64,000 bases of DNA, taken from positions 434,001-498,000 of the forward strand of contig NZ_VCYH01000001.1 of the NCBI RefSeq assembly GCF_030464345.1, given 5' to 3'. Shown here one piece after another: positions 1 to 8,368 of the stretch. Position 1 is the stretch's first letter. Each line of letters begins with the position of its first letter. The stretch comes from Methanoculleus frigidifontis. GTDB lineage: Archaea > Halobacteriota > Methanomicrobia > Methanomicrobiales > Methanoculleaceae. The notes beneath the pieces are model-generated. The model had not been told where the DNA came from and ran no database searches. It saw nothing but the letters and a program-made list of their open reading frames with translations. A program made the position numbers and the translations under genes.

Positions 1-31
1 CATCTCTCTGTTGTCGCCCCGTTGGTACAGT

Positions 32-103
32 GACGATCGATCGTCTACGATCCTCACGTATACCCTTTTGGGAGAGTAGAACAGGGCACCACTATATAAA
101 TTC
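32..103. promoter_or_regulatory. Palindrome and TATA-like sequence at window edge
   Basis: Bases 32-45 form the perfect palindrome GACGATCGATCGTC. Bases 91-103 contain an AT-rich box that reads as an archaeal TATA element on the minus strand (TTTATATAG). It could drive a gene lying to the left of the window. No gene is seen in bases 1-101. The GACGATC half-site recurs in the promoter motif found at 46-56 kb, but here it lacks the ACAGAAA core, so any link is only a guess. Confidence 0.3.
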
Positions 104-842
104 ATGGCAGAGCGGCATGCCGTTCATCCGCGTTCACTCCCGGCCGGGAGCGCGGCGCATCCACAGGATAGAACCGACGGGAGATGTCGTGCAGGAGGAC
201 ACCCGTGCAGATTCCCTGTCTGGCCGAACGATCCCGTCGCGATCTGCGAAACCCTTCTGCGCGGTTGCAGACTCTGCCAGGAGCCGGTTTTCCTGTGGAG
301 GTGGGGAAGAGATCGGCGATCGCGATGAAACCGGCGGCTGCGAGTGCCGTGATAGAGGGGCAAACTCCGCGGCGCCCGCAAGGAAGAAGTAGCCGAAAGC
401 CGCTCCTGCAAGCGTCCCGAGACTGGAGAGGGTGTCGTAGACGAACGCCTGCATCGCCGTGCAGCCGCTGCTTTAAGAGATGGCAAAGTTCCCCCTCCTG
501 CAAAACCTCGTGGGCGATGACCCCGAATGATATGGCGATGCCCGGCGGAGTGGACGTCTCGTACGCGTCGTCCTCCTCATGGCCGTGCCGCCGGATCATC
601 AGGTTCTCCCGGGTAAAGAAGAGGAGAACTCCTGCACGAACGGTGGCGAGAGCAGCATCGGCCGGCAGTTCCTCCAGCGTCTCGGGAATGAGCGCAAGAA
701 ATGCGGCCCCGAGGAGCGTCCCGGCGGCGTAACCGACCCGGACGGGAACCGGCACCAGGCGGTTTTCACCCGGGAAGAGGAGACGGATCCCTGATAGGAT
801 GACCGCCCCGGTGCTCGGGATGAGGCTGAGCGCAAACGACAT
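102..842 (-). pseudogene. Decayed ZIP-family metal permease
   Basis: The N-terminal half matches ZIP family divalent-metal permeases (zinc/iron uptake, cytoplasmic membrane). It has hydrophobic helices and the conserved stretch ISFGVIAHEVLQE, normally HEIPQE. The usual upstream metal-ligand segment (GDxxHNxxDG) is missing, and the His-rich loop runs straight into the next helix. After the HEVLQE segment the homologous protein moves between frames: a segment beginning MQAFVYDTLSSLGTLAG lies in a second minus-strand frame (about 454-350), and AGFIAIADLFPT is back in the first. At least one internal deletion and several frameshifts make this a non-functional remnant. It lies downstream of, and codirectional with, the Lon gene. 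Confidence 0.8.
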
Positions 843-862
843 GTCCGCCCTCTGCCGCGCAC

Positions 863-3259
863 CTACCTCGCAAGCGCCTGATACTCCCGCAGCCGCTCCG
901 CCATCTCGGAGAGCCGCCGGTTCACCAGATAGTTCACCGTCCCCTCGTCGTACGTCCCGCCCGGCCGTCGCTCCCCGGCAGGGATGCCGGTGAGGATCTC
1001 GATCCCCTCGTCGATCGTCCTGACCGGGTAGATCCGGAACATCCCCTCCTTCGCAGCCTCCACGACCTCTTCTTTCAGCATCAGGTTCTGGACGTTGCTC
1101 GCCGGTATCATCGCGCCCTGGTCGCCGGTGAGACCCTTCGCCTTGCAGACCTCAAAGAAGCCTTCCAGTTTCTCGTTGACCCCGCCGATGGCCTGGACGT
1201 TCCCGTCCTGGTCGACCGAGCCGGTGACGGCGAGAGACTGGGTCAGGGGCAGCCCGGAGAGGGCAGAGAGCAGGGCGTAGAGCTCGGTGCTCGAGGCGGA
1301 GTCGCCTTCCACCCCCTCGTAACTCTGCTCGAAGACGAGCCGTGCCGAGAGGCTCAGCGGCTTGTCCGGGGCGTACCTGGCGTTGAGGTAGCCGTAAAGG
1401 ATCATGACGCCCTTGGTATGGATCGGCCCGCCGAGCGCCGCCTCGCGTTCGATATCCACGATACCCTCCCGGCCGACGCCGATGCTCGCGGTGACACGGG
1501 ACGGACGGCCGAAAGCGAAATCCCCGGTGCTTACAACCGAAAGGCCGTTCACCTGGCCGACCCTGCTCCCCTCGGTCTCGATGATGAAGATGCCCCGCCG
1601 CATATACTCCTCGATCTTCTTCTGGATGAGATTTGAGCGGTAGATCTTCTCCTCGATCGCTTTTTTGACGTGGACTCTGGTTATCGTCTCCGTACCCTCC
1701 GCGCCGGCATAGAAGTTCGCCTCCCGGATGAGATCCGCCACCGAGGAGAACCGCGTGGAGAGTTTCTGCTGGTCTTCGGCAAGCCGCGAGCCGTATTCGA
1801 TGACCTTCGCGAGGGCTTCACCGTCAAGGTGCAGGAGTTTGTCGTCTCTGACCAGGCCGCAGACGAACTCCGCGTACTTCCGGGCATTCTCGTCGGTTCT
1901 GTCCATAACGACGTCGAAATCCGCCTTCACCTTGACAAGCTCCCGGAAGTCCGGGTCAAGGGTGTGCAGGACCTGATAGATCTGCGGCGTCCCGATCAGC
2001 GCCACCTTGACGTCGAGCGGGATGGGCTCCGGTTTGACGGTCTTTGCGGTGATGAATCCCATCCGTTCACCGGGCTCCTCGATCCGGATCTCCCCGGTCT
2101 TGAGTGCCGTCTTCAGCCCGTCCCAGGAGAGGGGTGCCCGCAGGAGATCGTCGGCCATGAGGATGAGGTAGCCGCCGTTGGCCTTGTGCATCGAGCCCGG
2201 CCGGATCATGGTGAAATCGGTTGTCAACGCGCCGAACTGAACCTCCCGCTCCACCTTCCCGAAGAGGTTCTGGTAGGAGGGGTTCTGCTCGAAGACCACC
2301 GGCGCCCCTTCTCCTCCGTCGTTCTCCACGAATGCGTTCACCTCATACCGCCGGAACGGGACCTCCCGCATCAGAGCCTGCAGCTGGGGCGGGAGCTGCT
2401 GCTGCGCCTGCTGGCCGCCGACGAAGAGCTGGATGTTGTCCAGCATATCCTTCTCCACCGCATCGATGAATGCAGCGATCTCGTCTATCCCGCCGTACCG
2501 TTCCTTGAGGTCTTCAACGAGGGGCTCGATTGCGTAGAGCGCGACTTCGCGGTTCAGGTTCTCCACCGCCTCGCCGCCCTCCTGCTCGACATTCCGGATC
2601 TCCCGCAGAACGTCACGGGCTTCGGCGTCGAGCTCCTCTTTCTTCTGGCGGATCTCCTCTTTCGTCTCGGGCGGGAGGGCGGCGAACTCCTCCTCGGAGA
2701 CCGGCTGGCCGTTCATCATCGGGACGGTCAGGACGCCGGTCGGGGTCGGCCGCATGACAAAACCTTTGTCCTGGGCGCTTTTGTTGATCCGGGTGATGAG
2801 TTTGTTCCGCTTCTCCTGCAGCGACCCGAGGGTCTCCTCTCTCCGGGAGGCATACTCTTCGCTCTGAAAGGCCCGGGGAAGGATCTGCTGTGCATTGTTG
2901 ATGAAGTCCGCCATATCCTTCCGAAACCGGCCGCCCGTTCCCGGCGGCATGCGGATCGCGTTCGGTTCGTAGGGGTTCGCAAAGCTGTTGACGTAGATCC
3001 AGTCGCTGGCCTGCGGCTTTTCCCGCCGAAGGCCGTCGATGAAACTCCTGACGGCTTTCAGCCGCCCGGTTCCCTGGAACCCTGCGGCGTAGACGTTGAA
3101 ACCCTTCTCCGGGATCTCAAGGCCGAACGCGAGCGCCCGGAGCGCCCGGTCCTGGCCGATGATCTCTTCAAGCGGTCGCATCTCTTCGGTGCTGACGCAC
3201 TCCAGATCGTCGGGACTGAATGCGTTCCGGTATTGTTCAAGCGGCAACGGTTCGGGCAT
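863..3259 (-). CDS. LonH/YcbZ-type ATP-dependent Lon family protease
   Basis: A 798-residue cytoplasmic protease with an AAA_32-type N-terminal ATPase region and a C-terminal Lon proteolytic domain. The P-loop is GFQGTGRLKA (residues 60-69), with Arg in place of the usual Lys, as in the LonH/YcbZ group. The catalytic dyad is Ser654 (EGDSASS) and Lys697 (GGVNEKLEG). The 43-residue spacing equals that of E. coli Lon (S679/K722). A coiled-coil-like insertion spans roughly residues 130-260. It is not the membrane-anchored archaeal LonB, since no TM pair interrupts the ATPase. The start is supported by GGTGAT seven bases upstream. Expected role: degradation of damaged or regulatory proteins. Substrates cannot be told from the sequence. 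Confidence 0.93.
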   Translation of the reverse strand: MPEPLPLEQYRNAFSPDDLECVSTEEMRPLEEIIGQDRALRALAFGLEIPEKGFNVYAAGFQGTGRLKAVRSFIDGLRREKPQASDWIYVNSFANPYEPNAIRMPPGTGGRFRKDMADFINNAQQILPRAFQSEEYASRREETLGSLQEKRNKLITRINKSAQDKGFVMRPTPTGVLTVPMMNGQPVSEEEFAALPPETKEEIRQKKEELDAEARDVLREIRNVEQEGGEAVENLNREVALYAIEPLVEDLKERYGGIDEIAAFIDAVEKDMLDNIQLFVGGQQAQQQLPPQLQALMREVPFRRYEVNAFVENDGGEGAPVVFEQNPSYQNLFGKVEREVQFGALTTDFTMIRPGSMHKANGGYLILMADDLLRAPLSWDGLKTALKTGEIRIEEPGERMGFITAKTVKPEPIPLDVKVALIGTPQIYQVLHTLDPDFRELVKVKADFDVVMDRTDENARKYAEFVCGLVRDDKLLHLDGEALAKVIEYGSRLAEDQQKLSTRFSSVADLIREANFYAGAEGTETITRVHVKKAIEEKIYRSNLIQKKIEEYMRRGIFIIETEGSRVGQVNGLSVVSTGDFAFGRPSRVTASIGVGREGIVDIEREAALGGPIHTKGVMILYGYLNARYAPDKPLSLSARLVFEQSYEGVEGDSASSTELYALLSALSGLPLTQSLAVTGSVDQDGNVQAIGGVNEKLEGFFEVCKAKGLTGDQGAMIPASNVQNLMLKEEVVEAAKEGMFRIYPVRTIDEGIEILTGIPAGERRPGGTYDEGTVNYLVNRRLSEMAERLREYQALAR

Positions 3260-3306
3260 ATGAAATCACCATCCTCCAGTGAGGTGCATGGGCTCGATAC
3301 CCCCTG

Positions 3307-3321
3307 GGCATATATAAAATG
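3307..3321 (-). promoter_or_regulatory. TATA box of the lonH-type gene
   Basis: The minus strand reads ATTTTATATATGCCC, a good archaeal TATA box about 50-60 bases upstream of the protease start. It predicts a short leader carrying the GGTGAT ribosome-binding site. Confidence 0.6.
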
Positions 3322-3364
3322 CTCCCTTTCCGGGGACGATCGGCCCTGCTCCGCACGCCGCTGT

Positions 3365-3736
3365 CTAGTCCGGTTTCTGCACCCAGTCCCAGGCTTCACT
3401 GAGCCGCTCTTCCCGGAAGAACTTCAGATCCATATCGGTGATACCTGCAAAGGCCTTCATCATCCAGGTCATCGCCGTGTCCCACGATTCGTCGCTGACG
3501 ACGGCCATCCGCTCGAAGTTTCGCATTTTCGGGAAGTTCTTCAGATCCTCCCAGGCACCCCCGGCAGTCCATCCTTCGAACTGCTCGACCTGGAGCAGCA
3601 GGCGGATCTCCTCGTGCCGCTCGATCGCCGCATCGAGTGCCGGCAGCAGGACTTCGGTGTAATCTGCCTCGGTGAGCCTGCCCCGGAGCAGAAACCCGAT
3701 GATGTTTCCTTCCTGTTTTGTTACCTCTACTGGCAT
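3365..3736 (-). CDS. SpoIIAA-like (STAS-fold) protein
   Basis: A 123-residue soluble protein beginning MPVEVTKQEGN. The pattern matches the SpoIIAA-like family (PF11964), a STAS-type alpha/beta fold: an early beta strand with GNIIGFLLRGRLT, a mid-protein FEGWT motif, and a C-terminal LSEAWDWVQ helix. The family is widespread, often membrane-associated, and has no firm biochemical role. A longer reading frame exists upstream, but this start has GGGAGG six bases before it and a TATA-like box at about 3776-3788. It is divergent from the DNA methyltransferase, and the two promoters overlap. Confidence in the family is good; the function is unknown. Confidence 0.8.
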   Translation of the reverse strand: MPVEVTKQEGNIIGFLLRGRLTEADYTEVLLPALDAAIERHEEIRLLLQVEQFEGWTAGGAWEDLKNFPKMRNFERMAVVSDESWDTAMTWMMKAFAGITDMDLKFFREERLSEAWDWVQKPD

Positions 3737-3812
3737 AAGCCTCCCTTCTGAGGGAGGGAAGAAAAACATACCGGAATTATTAAACTCTGCCGGGTGCCGA
3801 ATACTCTTTTTG

Positions 3813-5423
3813 ATGCACCCGCCCGTGCCAGGCCGCCCGGTTACCCCTGAAGCAGCAGCAGCCTGGGCGTCTGCGTACACGGGAAAGACGGTTACCCCCT
3901 CGAAGATCAGGTACCTGATCCAGTACGGCAGGCTGCGCAGACACTCGGACGGCGACGCAGGCGGCACCCTGGTCGATCTCGCCGAGCTTGCATCGTACTA
4001 CCGGGAGCAGCGGGAGCACCGGACCGCGTGGCAGGAGCAGCTCGGGGATGACCTGAACTGGGATCTATCCTTCGATCAGTGCAGCGAGACCGAGACGACG
4101 AAACACGTCCACCGCCTGCACCCCTACAAGGGCAAGTTCATCCCGCAGCTCGTGGAGTACTTCCTCGACGATCACACCGATGCGTTCAAGACCGGCGTCT
4201 TCTTCCGCAGGGGTGATATCGTCCTCGACCCCTTCATGGGGAGCGGGACGACCCTGGTGCAGGCGGCGGAGATGGGGTTGCATGCCGTCGGCATCGATAT
4301 CTCCGCGTTCAACTGTATGATCGTCCGGGCGAAGTTCACAAACGGCGACCTCATCCGGATTGGCAGTTCTCTCCGGGCGGCACGTGCCGGAACAGAGGCC
4401 TTCTCCCGCAGGAACTTCGACGATGCCTGCGATCGGGAGCTGAAAAAAAGCCTCGCCGCATTCAATGCCGTCCACTTCCCGCCCACTCTGTTCAGGCGGA
4501 GAATCCACGGAAAGCCTGAGGAGGAGCAGGCCTACGGCGAGGAGAGGCTGGCACTCTTCCTCTGCGAGAATGCATCCGTCGCTGCGAAAGACGAAACGCG
4601 GGACGATGTCCGTCTCATCGATGAGGACGGGGTGGCGGGATTCCTCTCCGAGTGGTTCAGCCCACGGATCCGGCAGGAGATGGCCTGCTATCTCCGGCTG
4701 ATTGATGGCGTGCCGGACGAGGATGCCCGGACACTGATGCGGATTATCTTAAGCCGCACCGCCCGCTCCTGCCGGGCGACGACCCACTACGACCTCGCGA
4801 CTTTGAAAGAGCGGCAGGTCGGCCCCTACTACTGTTACAAGCACAAGAAGCTCTGCACGCCGATAGGGAGCATCTGTAAGCACCTCCGGAAGAACACCCT
4901 TGATACGATAGCCCGCCTCGAGGCCTTCGCCGCGCTGCGGCAGGATGTGCAGGTCGCGGTCCTGCACGGCGATGCGCGGACGATCGATATCCCTGAGGCG
5001 GTCCGTGCCGAGGATCCTGCCTTCGCCGACCGTATCGCGACGAGGCAGATCGACGGTGTCTTCACCTCGCCGCCCTACGTCGGCCATATCGATTACCACG
5101 AGCAGCACGCCTACGCCTACGAGCTCTTCGGCATCCCCCGCCGGGACGCAGAGGAGATCGGCTCGCTCTCGTCGGGCACCGGCAGAGCGGCGCGGCGGCA
5201 GTACGTGGCAGGAGTCGCCCGGGTGCTTGCAAATGTCGCTCAGTTCGTCCGGGACGACGGGAACTTCTTCATCGTCGCGAACGACAAGTTCGATCTCTAT
5301 CCGGCGATCGCCCGGGAGAGCGGGCTTGCCATCGCCGACAGGTACAAGCGCCCCGTGCTCAACCGCACCGCGCGTGACCGCCGGCCGTATGCCGAGTTCA
5401 TCTTCCGGATGGTGAAGCGGTAG
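3813..5423 (+). CDS. Orphan DNA methyltransferase (probable N4-cytosine type)
   Basis: A 536-residue predicted SAM-dependent DNA methyltransferase. An N-terminal region (about residues 10-65) resembles a small helix-turn-helix. Next comes HPYKGKFIPQLVEYF, typical of the motif X region, then motif I DPFMGSGTT (139-147), then a long insert carrying a Cys/His-rich YYCYKHKKLC patch, and last the catalytic TSPPY (418-422). TSPPY is more typical of N4-cytosine than N6-adenine enzymes. Motif I precedes the catalytic motif with a large gap, where the target-recognition region probably lies. No restriction endonuclease or specificity gene is adjacent, so it may be a solitary methylase. The start at 3813 is the first ATG after the divergent promoter; the frame is open further upstream. 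Confidence 0.88.
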   Translation: MHPPVPGRPVTPEAAAAWASAYTGKTVTPSKIRYLIQYGRLRRHSDGDAGGTLVDLAELASYYREQREHRTAWQEQLGDDLNWDLSFDQCSETETTKHVHRLHPYKGKFIPQLVEYFLDDHTDAFKTGVFFRRGDIVLDPFMGSGTTLVQAAEMGLHAVGIDISAFNCMIVRAKFTNGDLIRIGSSLRAARAGTEAFSRRNFDDACDRELKKSLAAFNAVHFPPTLFRRRIHGKPEEEQAYGEERLALFLCENASVAAKDETRDDVRLIDEDGVAGFLSEWFSPRIRQEMACYLRLIDGVPDEDARTLMRIILSRTARSCRATTHYDLATLKERQVGPYYCYKHKKLCTPIGSICKHLRKNTLDTIARLEAFAALRQDVQVAVLHGDARTIDIPEAVRAEDPAFADRIATRQIDGVFTSPPYVGHIDYHEQHAYAYELFGIPRRDAEEIGSLSSGTGRAARRQYVAGVARVLANVAQFVRDDGNFFIVANDKFDLYPAIARESGLAIADRYKRPVLNRTARDRRPYAEFIFRMVKR

Positions 5424-5447
5424 AGACTCTTTTCAAAAAAAGTGGGG
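5424..5447. terminator. Oligo-T termination signal between convergent genes
   Basis: The short gap between convergent genes contains CTCTTTTC on the plus strand and a run of seven T on the minus strand (about 5436-5442). Archaeal termination commonly uses such U-tracts, so this plausibly serves both genes. Confidence 0.5.
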
Positions 5448-6791
5448 TTATTGCCAGGAGCCCACGCAGACGGAGCCGTTCATCGTCAGTATGGCCTGCT
5501 GTCCGTCGGTCGGGTCGTCGATTGCGATCACGTAGTACTGAACCGGCGGGTCGATCGCGAAGGTGTACTCCAGGCTGTAGGGCAGGTCGCAGCCGCAGAC
5601 GAAGAACGTCGGGTTCACGGTCGTCTCGTTGGTGTAGTAGTCGTCGTCAAGGATCAGCGTGAAGACGAGGTTGCCGTTCTCGCGTGAGACGGTAACGTCA
5701 CCGAACGTCATGGTGTCGTTGGCGACCTCGATCGTGACGGTGTCATTCTCAGCGAACGTGACGTTCTCTGACGTGATGTTGGCCAGCGTCAGGCATTCGA
5801 AGGTTGGATTGTCTTCAAGCGCTGCTATCGCCGGCGGACAGGTCGATGTCGGTGCACCGGGCTCGACGGGCGGGCAGGTCGGCGTCGGCGTGACGGTTGT
5901 CACGGTCGGCGTCGATGTGGGCGTCGGGGTCCGGGTCGGCGTGAACTCTTTAAGGAAATCGGTAATCTCGGGCAGCGCCGGCGTGGTTGTCGGGGTCGTT
6001 GTCGGTATCGTTGTGGTCGGGGTCGTTGTCGGTATCGTTGTGGTTGGAGTCGTCGTCGGGATTGTCGTTGTCGGCGTGGTTGTCGGGATCGTTGTGGTTG
6101 GGGTTGTTGTCGGTATCGTCGTGGTCGGGGTTGTTGTCGGTATCGTCGTGGTCGGGGTTGTTGTCGGTATCGTCGTGGTCGGGGTTGTTGTCGGTATCGT
6201 CGTGGTCGGAGTTGTCGTCGGGATTGTTGTGGTTGGAGTCGTTGTCGGGATTGTTGTGGTTGGAGTCGTCGTCGGTATCGTCGTGGTCGGGGTCGTCGTC
6301 GGGATCGTTGTCGTCGGCGTGGTTGTCGGCGGTGTTACGTCTATATTGCCGCAGAATTCAACGTTACTGATGGCATACGGCTCCCCGGTGTTGGGGTTGA
6401 TCGGTGCCACGAGGCCGGAATCGGAGTTTGCATTGACGTAGTTGTAGGGGTTCGCTACTCCTCCCCCATTCACCACGATTGTGCCGGTGTAGGTCACCCC
6501 TGCAGGGAGGCTCCAGCTCAATGTCCTTGCCTCCAGTACACCGTCCTCCTCTTCGTACTGGATGACCACCGTCATATCATACGTCATCCCGGTTTCGTCG
6601 TCTTCGATTGGGATTGTCGTAATATACTGCAGGTCGTCATTCAGTTGCTCGAGAGAGATGTCATCCACTTCATCGATCTTAAAGTCCGCCTCCTGTCCGC
6701 TGCAGTTGGGATTGTCCACGATATCTATCGCCAGAGCCCCTCCCACGAGCAGACCGGAGAGCAACAGTACAAGCAGAAGTATTCGTTTCAT
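5448..6791 (-). CDS. Secreted surface protein with Thr/Pro tandem repeats
   Basis: A 447-residue protein with a clear Sec signal peptide (Met-Lys-Arg, then a Leu-rich core ending near LVGGALA). An N-terminal domain of about 140 residues has beta-strand character and contains Cys30. It is followed by 12-13 units of the nine-residue repeat TTTPTTTIP, then a less regular Pro/Thr/Cys stretch, then a C-terminal beta-rich domain with many NxT/NxS sequons (NIT, NVT, NDT, NET). The Thr-rich linker is a plausible O-glycosylated stalk, and the sequons suggest N-glycosylation. No C-terminal anchor or PGF signal is visible. It may be an adhesin or S-layer-associated protein. RBS GGTGAT lies six bases before the start. 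Confidence 0.85.
   Translation of the reverse strand: MKRILLLVLLLSGLLVGGALAIDIVDNPNCSGQEADFKIDEVDDISLEQLNDDLQYITTIPIEDDETGMTYDMTVVIQYEEEDGVLEARTLSWSLPAGVTYTGTIVVNGGGVANPYNYVNANSDSGLVAPINPNTGEPYAISNVEFCGNIDVTPPTTTPTTTIPTTTPTTTIPTTTPTTTIPTTTPTTTIPTTTPTTTIPTTTPTTTIPTTTPTTTIPTTTPTTTIPTTTPTTTIPTTTPTTTIPTTTPTTTIPTTTPTTTIPTTTPTTTPALPEITDFLKEFTPTRTPTPTSTPTVTTVTPTPTCPPVEPGAPTSTCPPAIAALEDNPTFECLTLANITSENVTFAENDTVTIEVANDTMTFGDVTVSRENGNLVFTLILDDDYYTNETTVNPTFFVCGCDLPYSLEYTFAIDPPVQYYVIAIDDPTDGQQAILTMNGSVCVGSWQ
5980..6345 (-). repeat. 27-bp tandem repeat array coding for TTTPTTTIP
   Basis: About 13 head-to-tail 27-bp units inside the surface-protein gene. Units differ mostly at third positions (GTC/GTT, GTA/GGG variants on the plus strand). 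Protein sequence is therefore conserved while synonymous changes have accumulated. Copy number is likely to vary between strains. Confidence 0.9.
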
Positions 6792-7128
6792 GATGCATCA
6801 CCTGATACCCTCCCGGAGACTGTTTCAGGTTCCCGGGATGAAATGTGCCGGGAGAGGAGGGCACTGGACGGCTCCTCCGCTCCCCGGCACACAGCGATAG
6901 GGTCCGGCGTCTGAAGCATTTCGTCGGACATAAACTCTTCGGCGCGCCATTGCGGTTGTAATGGTTATTGCGCTGCGTTTTCCGGCGATTTCGCCGGCGC
7001 CGTGCACCGGCGGCAAAACGGTATTTCACAGAACTCCAGCCGCCGTCCCTGACGTTGGGAAAAAAAAGGATTTAGCGATGAAATCGCCAAAAATGGTACC
7101 GGGGGTGCCGGATCCGGCGATCTTTCTC
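6792..7128. other. Intergenic region with promoter, hairpin and terminator
   Basis: No gene is supported here. On the minus strand a TATA-like GTTTATGTCC near 6925-6935 could serve the surface-protein gene, leaving a leader of about 120 bases. A perfect stem CCGGCGA / TCGCCGG with a two-base loop lies at 6982-6997. A run of eight T on the minus strand (7060-7067) is placed to terminate the gene ending at 7129. Confidence 0.5.
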
Positions 7129-7476
7129 TTACTCGGAGGTGGCGCTCATCACGACCGGCAGCCAGTGATAATCACGGTAGATGTCCCGCGTCGGGTTCTC
7201 GGCCACGGGATAGGGCAGCACGACCCCTCTCTCGGTGTATGCCGAAAGGGCATCCGCCGAGTAGCGCATGCCGATCTTCCCCTCGAAGAGGAGTTCCCGG
7301 ATCGCGTCGATGAACGGAGCCGAGATCTCGCTCCAGAGGACGATCTTCGAACGCGGGGACGAAAACATCGTGTACTCGCCCTCGAAAACCTCTCCGAACG
7401 TCTCATGCAGTTCGACGAACGAAACCTCTCCCGTCGATTCAATAAATGCAAAAATTTCCTGTTTTAACGACTCCAT
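7129..7476 (-). CDS. Small hypothetical protein
   Basis: A 115-residue soluble protein beginning MESLKQEIFAFIEST. I do not recognise the family. The first half (SFVELHETFGEVFEGEYTMF) looks like a small winged-helix-type helical domain, followed by a hydrophobic/acidic middle and a tail with several Tyr and Trp residues. The start was chosen over an upstream in-frame Met because the longer N-terminus runs into an AT-rich promoter region. Upstream sequence is unusually AT-rich, and an oligo-T terminator follows the stop. It is a single-gene unit with no informative neighbours. Confidence 0.6.
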   Translation of the reverse strand: MESLKQEIFAFIESTGEVSFVELHETFGEVFEGEYTMFSSPRSKIVLWSEISAPFIDAIRELLFEGKIGMRYSADALSAYTERGVVLPYPVAENPTRDIYRDYHWLPVVMSATSE

Positions 7477-7968
7477 GAAATGCCACCAAATGAAATATTT
7501 TCTGGTACGTTCATGCATGCGTACTCATACAACAAATAAAAATATTGTCGTTCAAATTGTTGGGTCATAGGGGTTCTGAATTTCACGATTTACCCTAAAT
7601 ATCGTCAAAATATGTTTATTTTCAAATTTTATGAGGCGGCATCTATTGGTGAGAATTCGTTATAAAAACGGTTCCCATGCGGTGCTGTTTTTCGGCGTCA
7701 TCCGCTCTCCTGCCTGGAGATCGCCTGCCGGAGCGTGGTGTATCGCCCGGCAGGGTGAAGAGGCTTTCCGGAGCTTTTTTTGGCATTCAGTAATTCTTCG
7801 TGCCCGAGTCCTTCAGATATGCCGGGCAAAAAAAGAACTCCCATGTCTATCGGCCGTGAGCCCGGGAAGATTGTCACCTGCGAAACCGCCAGATGCAGAT
7901 CGGGCTTTCCTGGTTCTGGCGTCAGCTGCTGCCCGGGTTCGTGCACGGCAAAAAGAGTGTTCTTTGCC
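7477..7968. other. AT-rich intergenic region
   Basis: Bases 7480-7680 are clearly more AT-rich than the surroundings and hold several TATA-like stretches on both strands. The arms CAACA and TGTTG form a loose inverted repeat around 7530-7562, upstream of the small hypothetical gene. Bases 7690-7968 are GC-rich. The open frames there on both strands lack an RBS or recognisable protein and I regard them as non-coding. Confidence 0.4.
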
Positions 7969-8244
7969 TCACGTGAGCCCGGCGTCGTAGACCCGGCGTG
8001 CCGCCCGGCGAACGAGCCCATCCCACTCCCGATCGAGCGCGGCGCGGCCCCACGCAAACCCCCCTTCCCGCAGGAGGTCCTTCACGTACAGCCCGAGCGA
8101 GAGGTAGCGCACCGTCGTCCATACCGGGCTGCTCTGGGCTTCGTGGAAGATGAAGAGCAGGTGCTCGTCCGGCATCGCTGCTATCAGATACTGGACTGCC
8201 ATCTCCCGCTCATCAGCGTCGATCGTCTCCTGCACTCTCATCAT
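7969..8244 (-). CDS. Small hypothetical protein
   Basis: A 91-residue protein beginning MMRVQETIDADEREM. The family is not recognised. It looks soluble and mostly helical, with a hydrophobic strand (HLLFIFHEAQ) and a conserved-looking C-terminal segment rich in Arg, Trp and Leu. The start is set by GGAG five bases upstream of the first of two adjacent Met codons; the open frame extends further but without coding character. It is divergent from the ApeA-like pseudogene, about 125 bases away. The neighbour raises the idea of a defence-associated partner, but nothing in the sequence proves it. Confidence 0.55.
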   Translation of the reverse strand: MMRVQETIDADEREMAVQYLIAAMPDEHLLFIFHEAQSSPVWTTVRYLSLGLYVKDLLREGGFAWGRAALDREWDGLVRRAARRVYDAGLT

Positions 8245-8368
8245 ACCGTCTCCGCAAGGACACCCGTTCGACCTCCTGCCAGAAAAGGGAGTCGAAATGC
8301 ATCTCATGCCGCAGATACGAAGACTTATCGAGACACAGTGCGAAAACCCACGCGGGAGAAGGACGGGA

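Noticed and set aside
32-45. Palindrome GACGATCGATCGTC as an eighth copy of the surface-regulon motif
   Set aside because: The half-site matches, but the ACAGAAA core and adjacent TATA arrangement are absent, and the downstream gene is outside the window.
1670-3751. 693-codon plus-strand frame opposite the Lon gene
   Set aside because: It lies antisense to a well-supported protease, has no RBS or family features, and its composition is what GC-rich antisense frames give.
5980-6345. CRISPR-like regularly spaced repeats
   Set aside because: The 27-bp units are contiguous without unique spacers and encode a nine-residue protein repeat.
7631-8057. Open frames on both strands before the small hypothetical gene
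   Set aside because: No RBS, no hydrophobic or domain pattern, and no agreement between frames; treated as non-coding.
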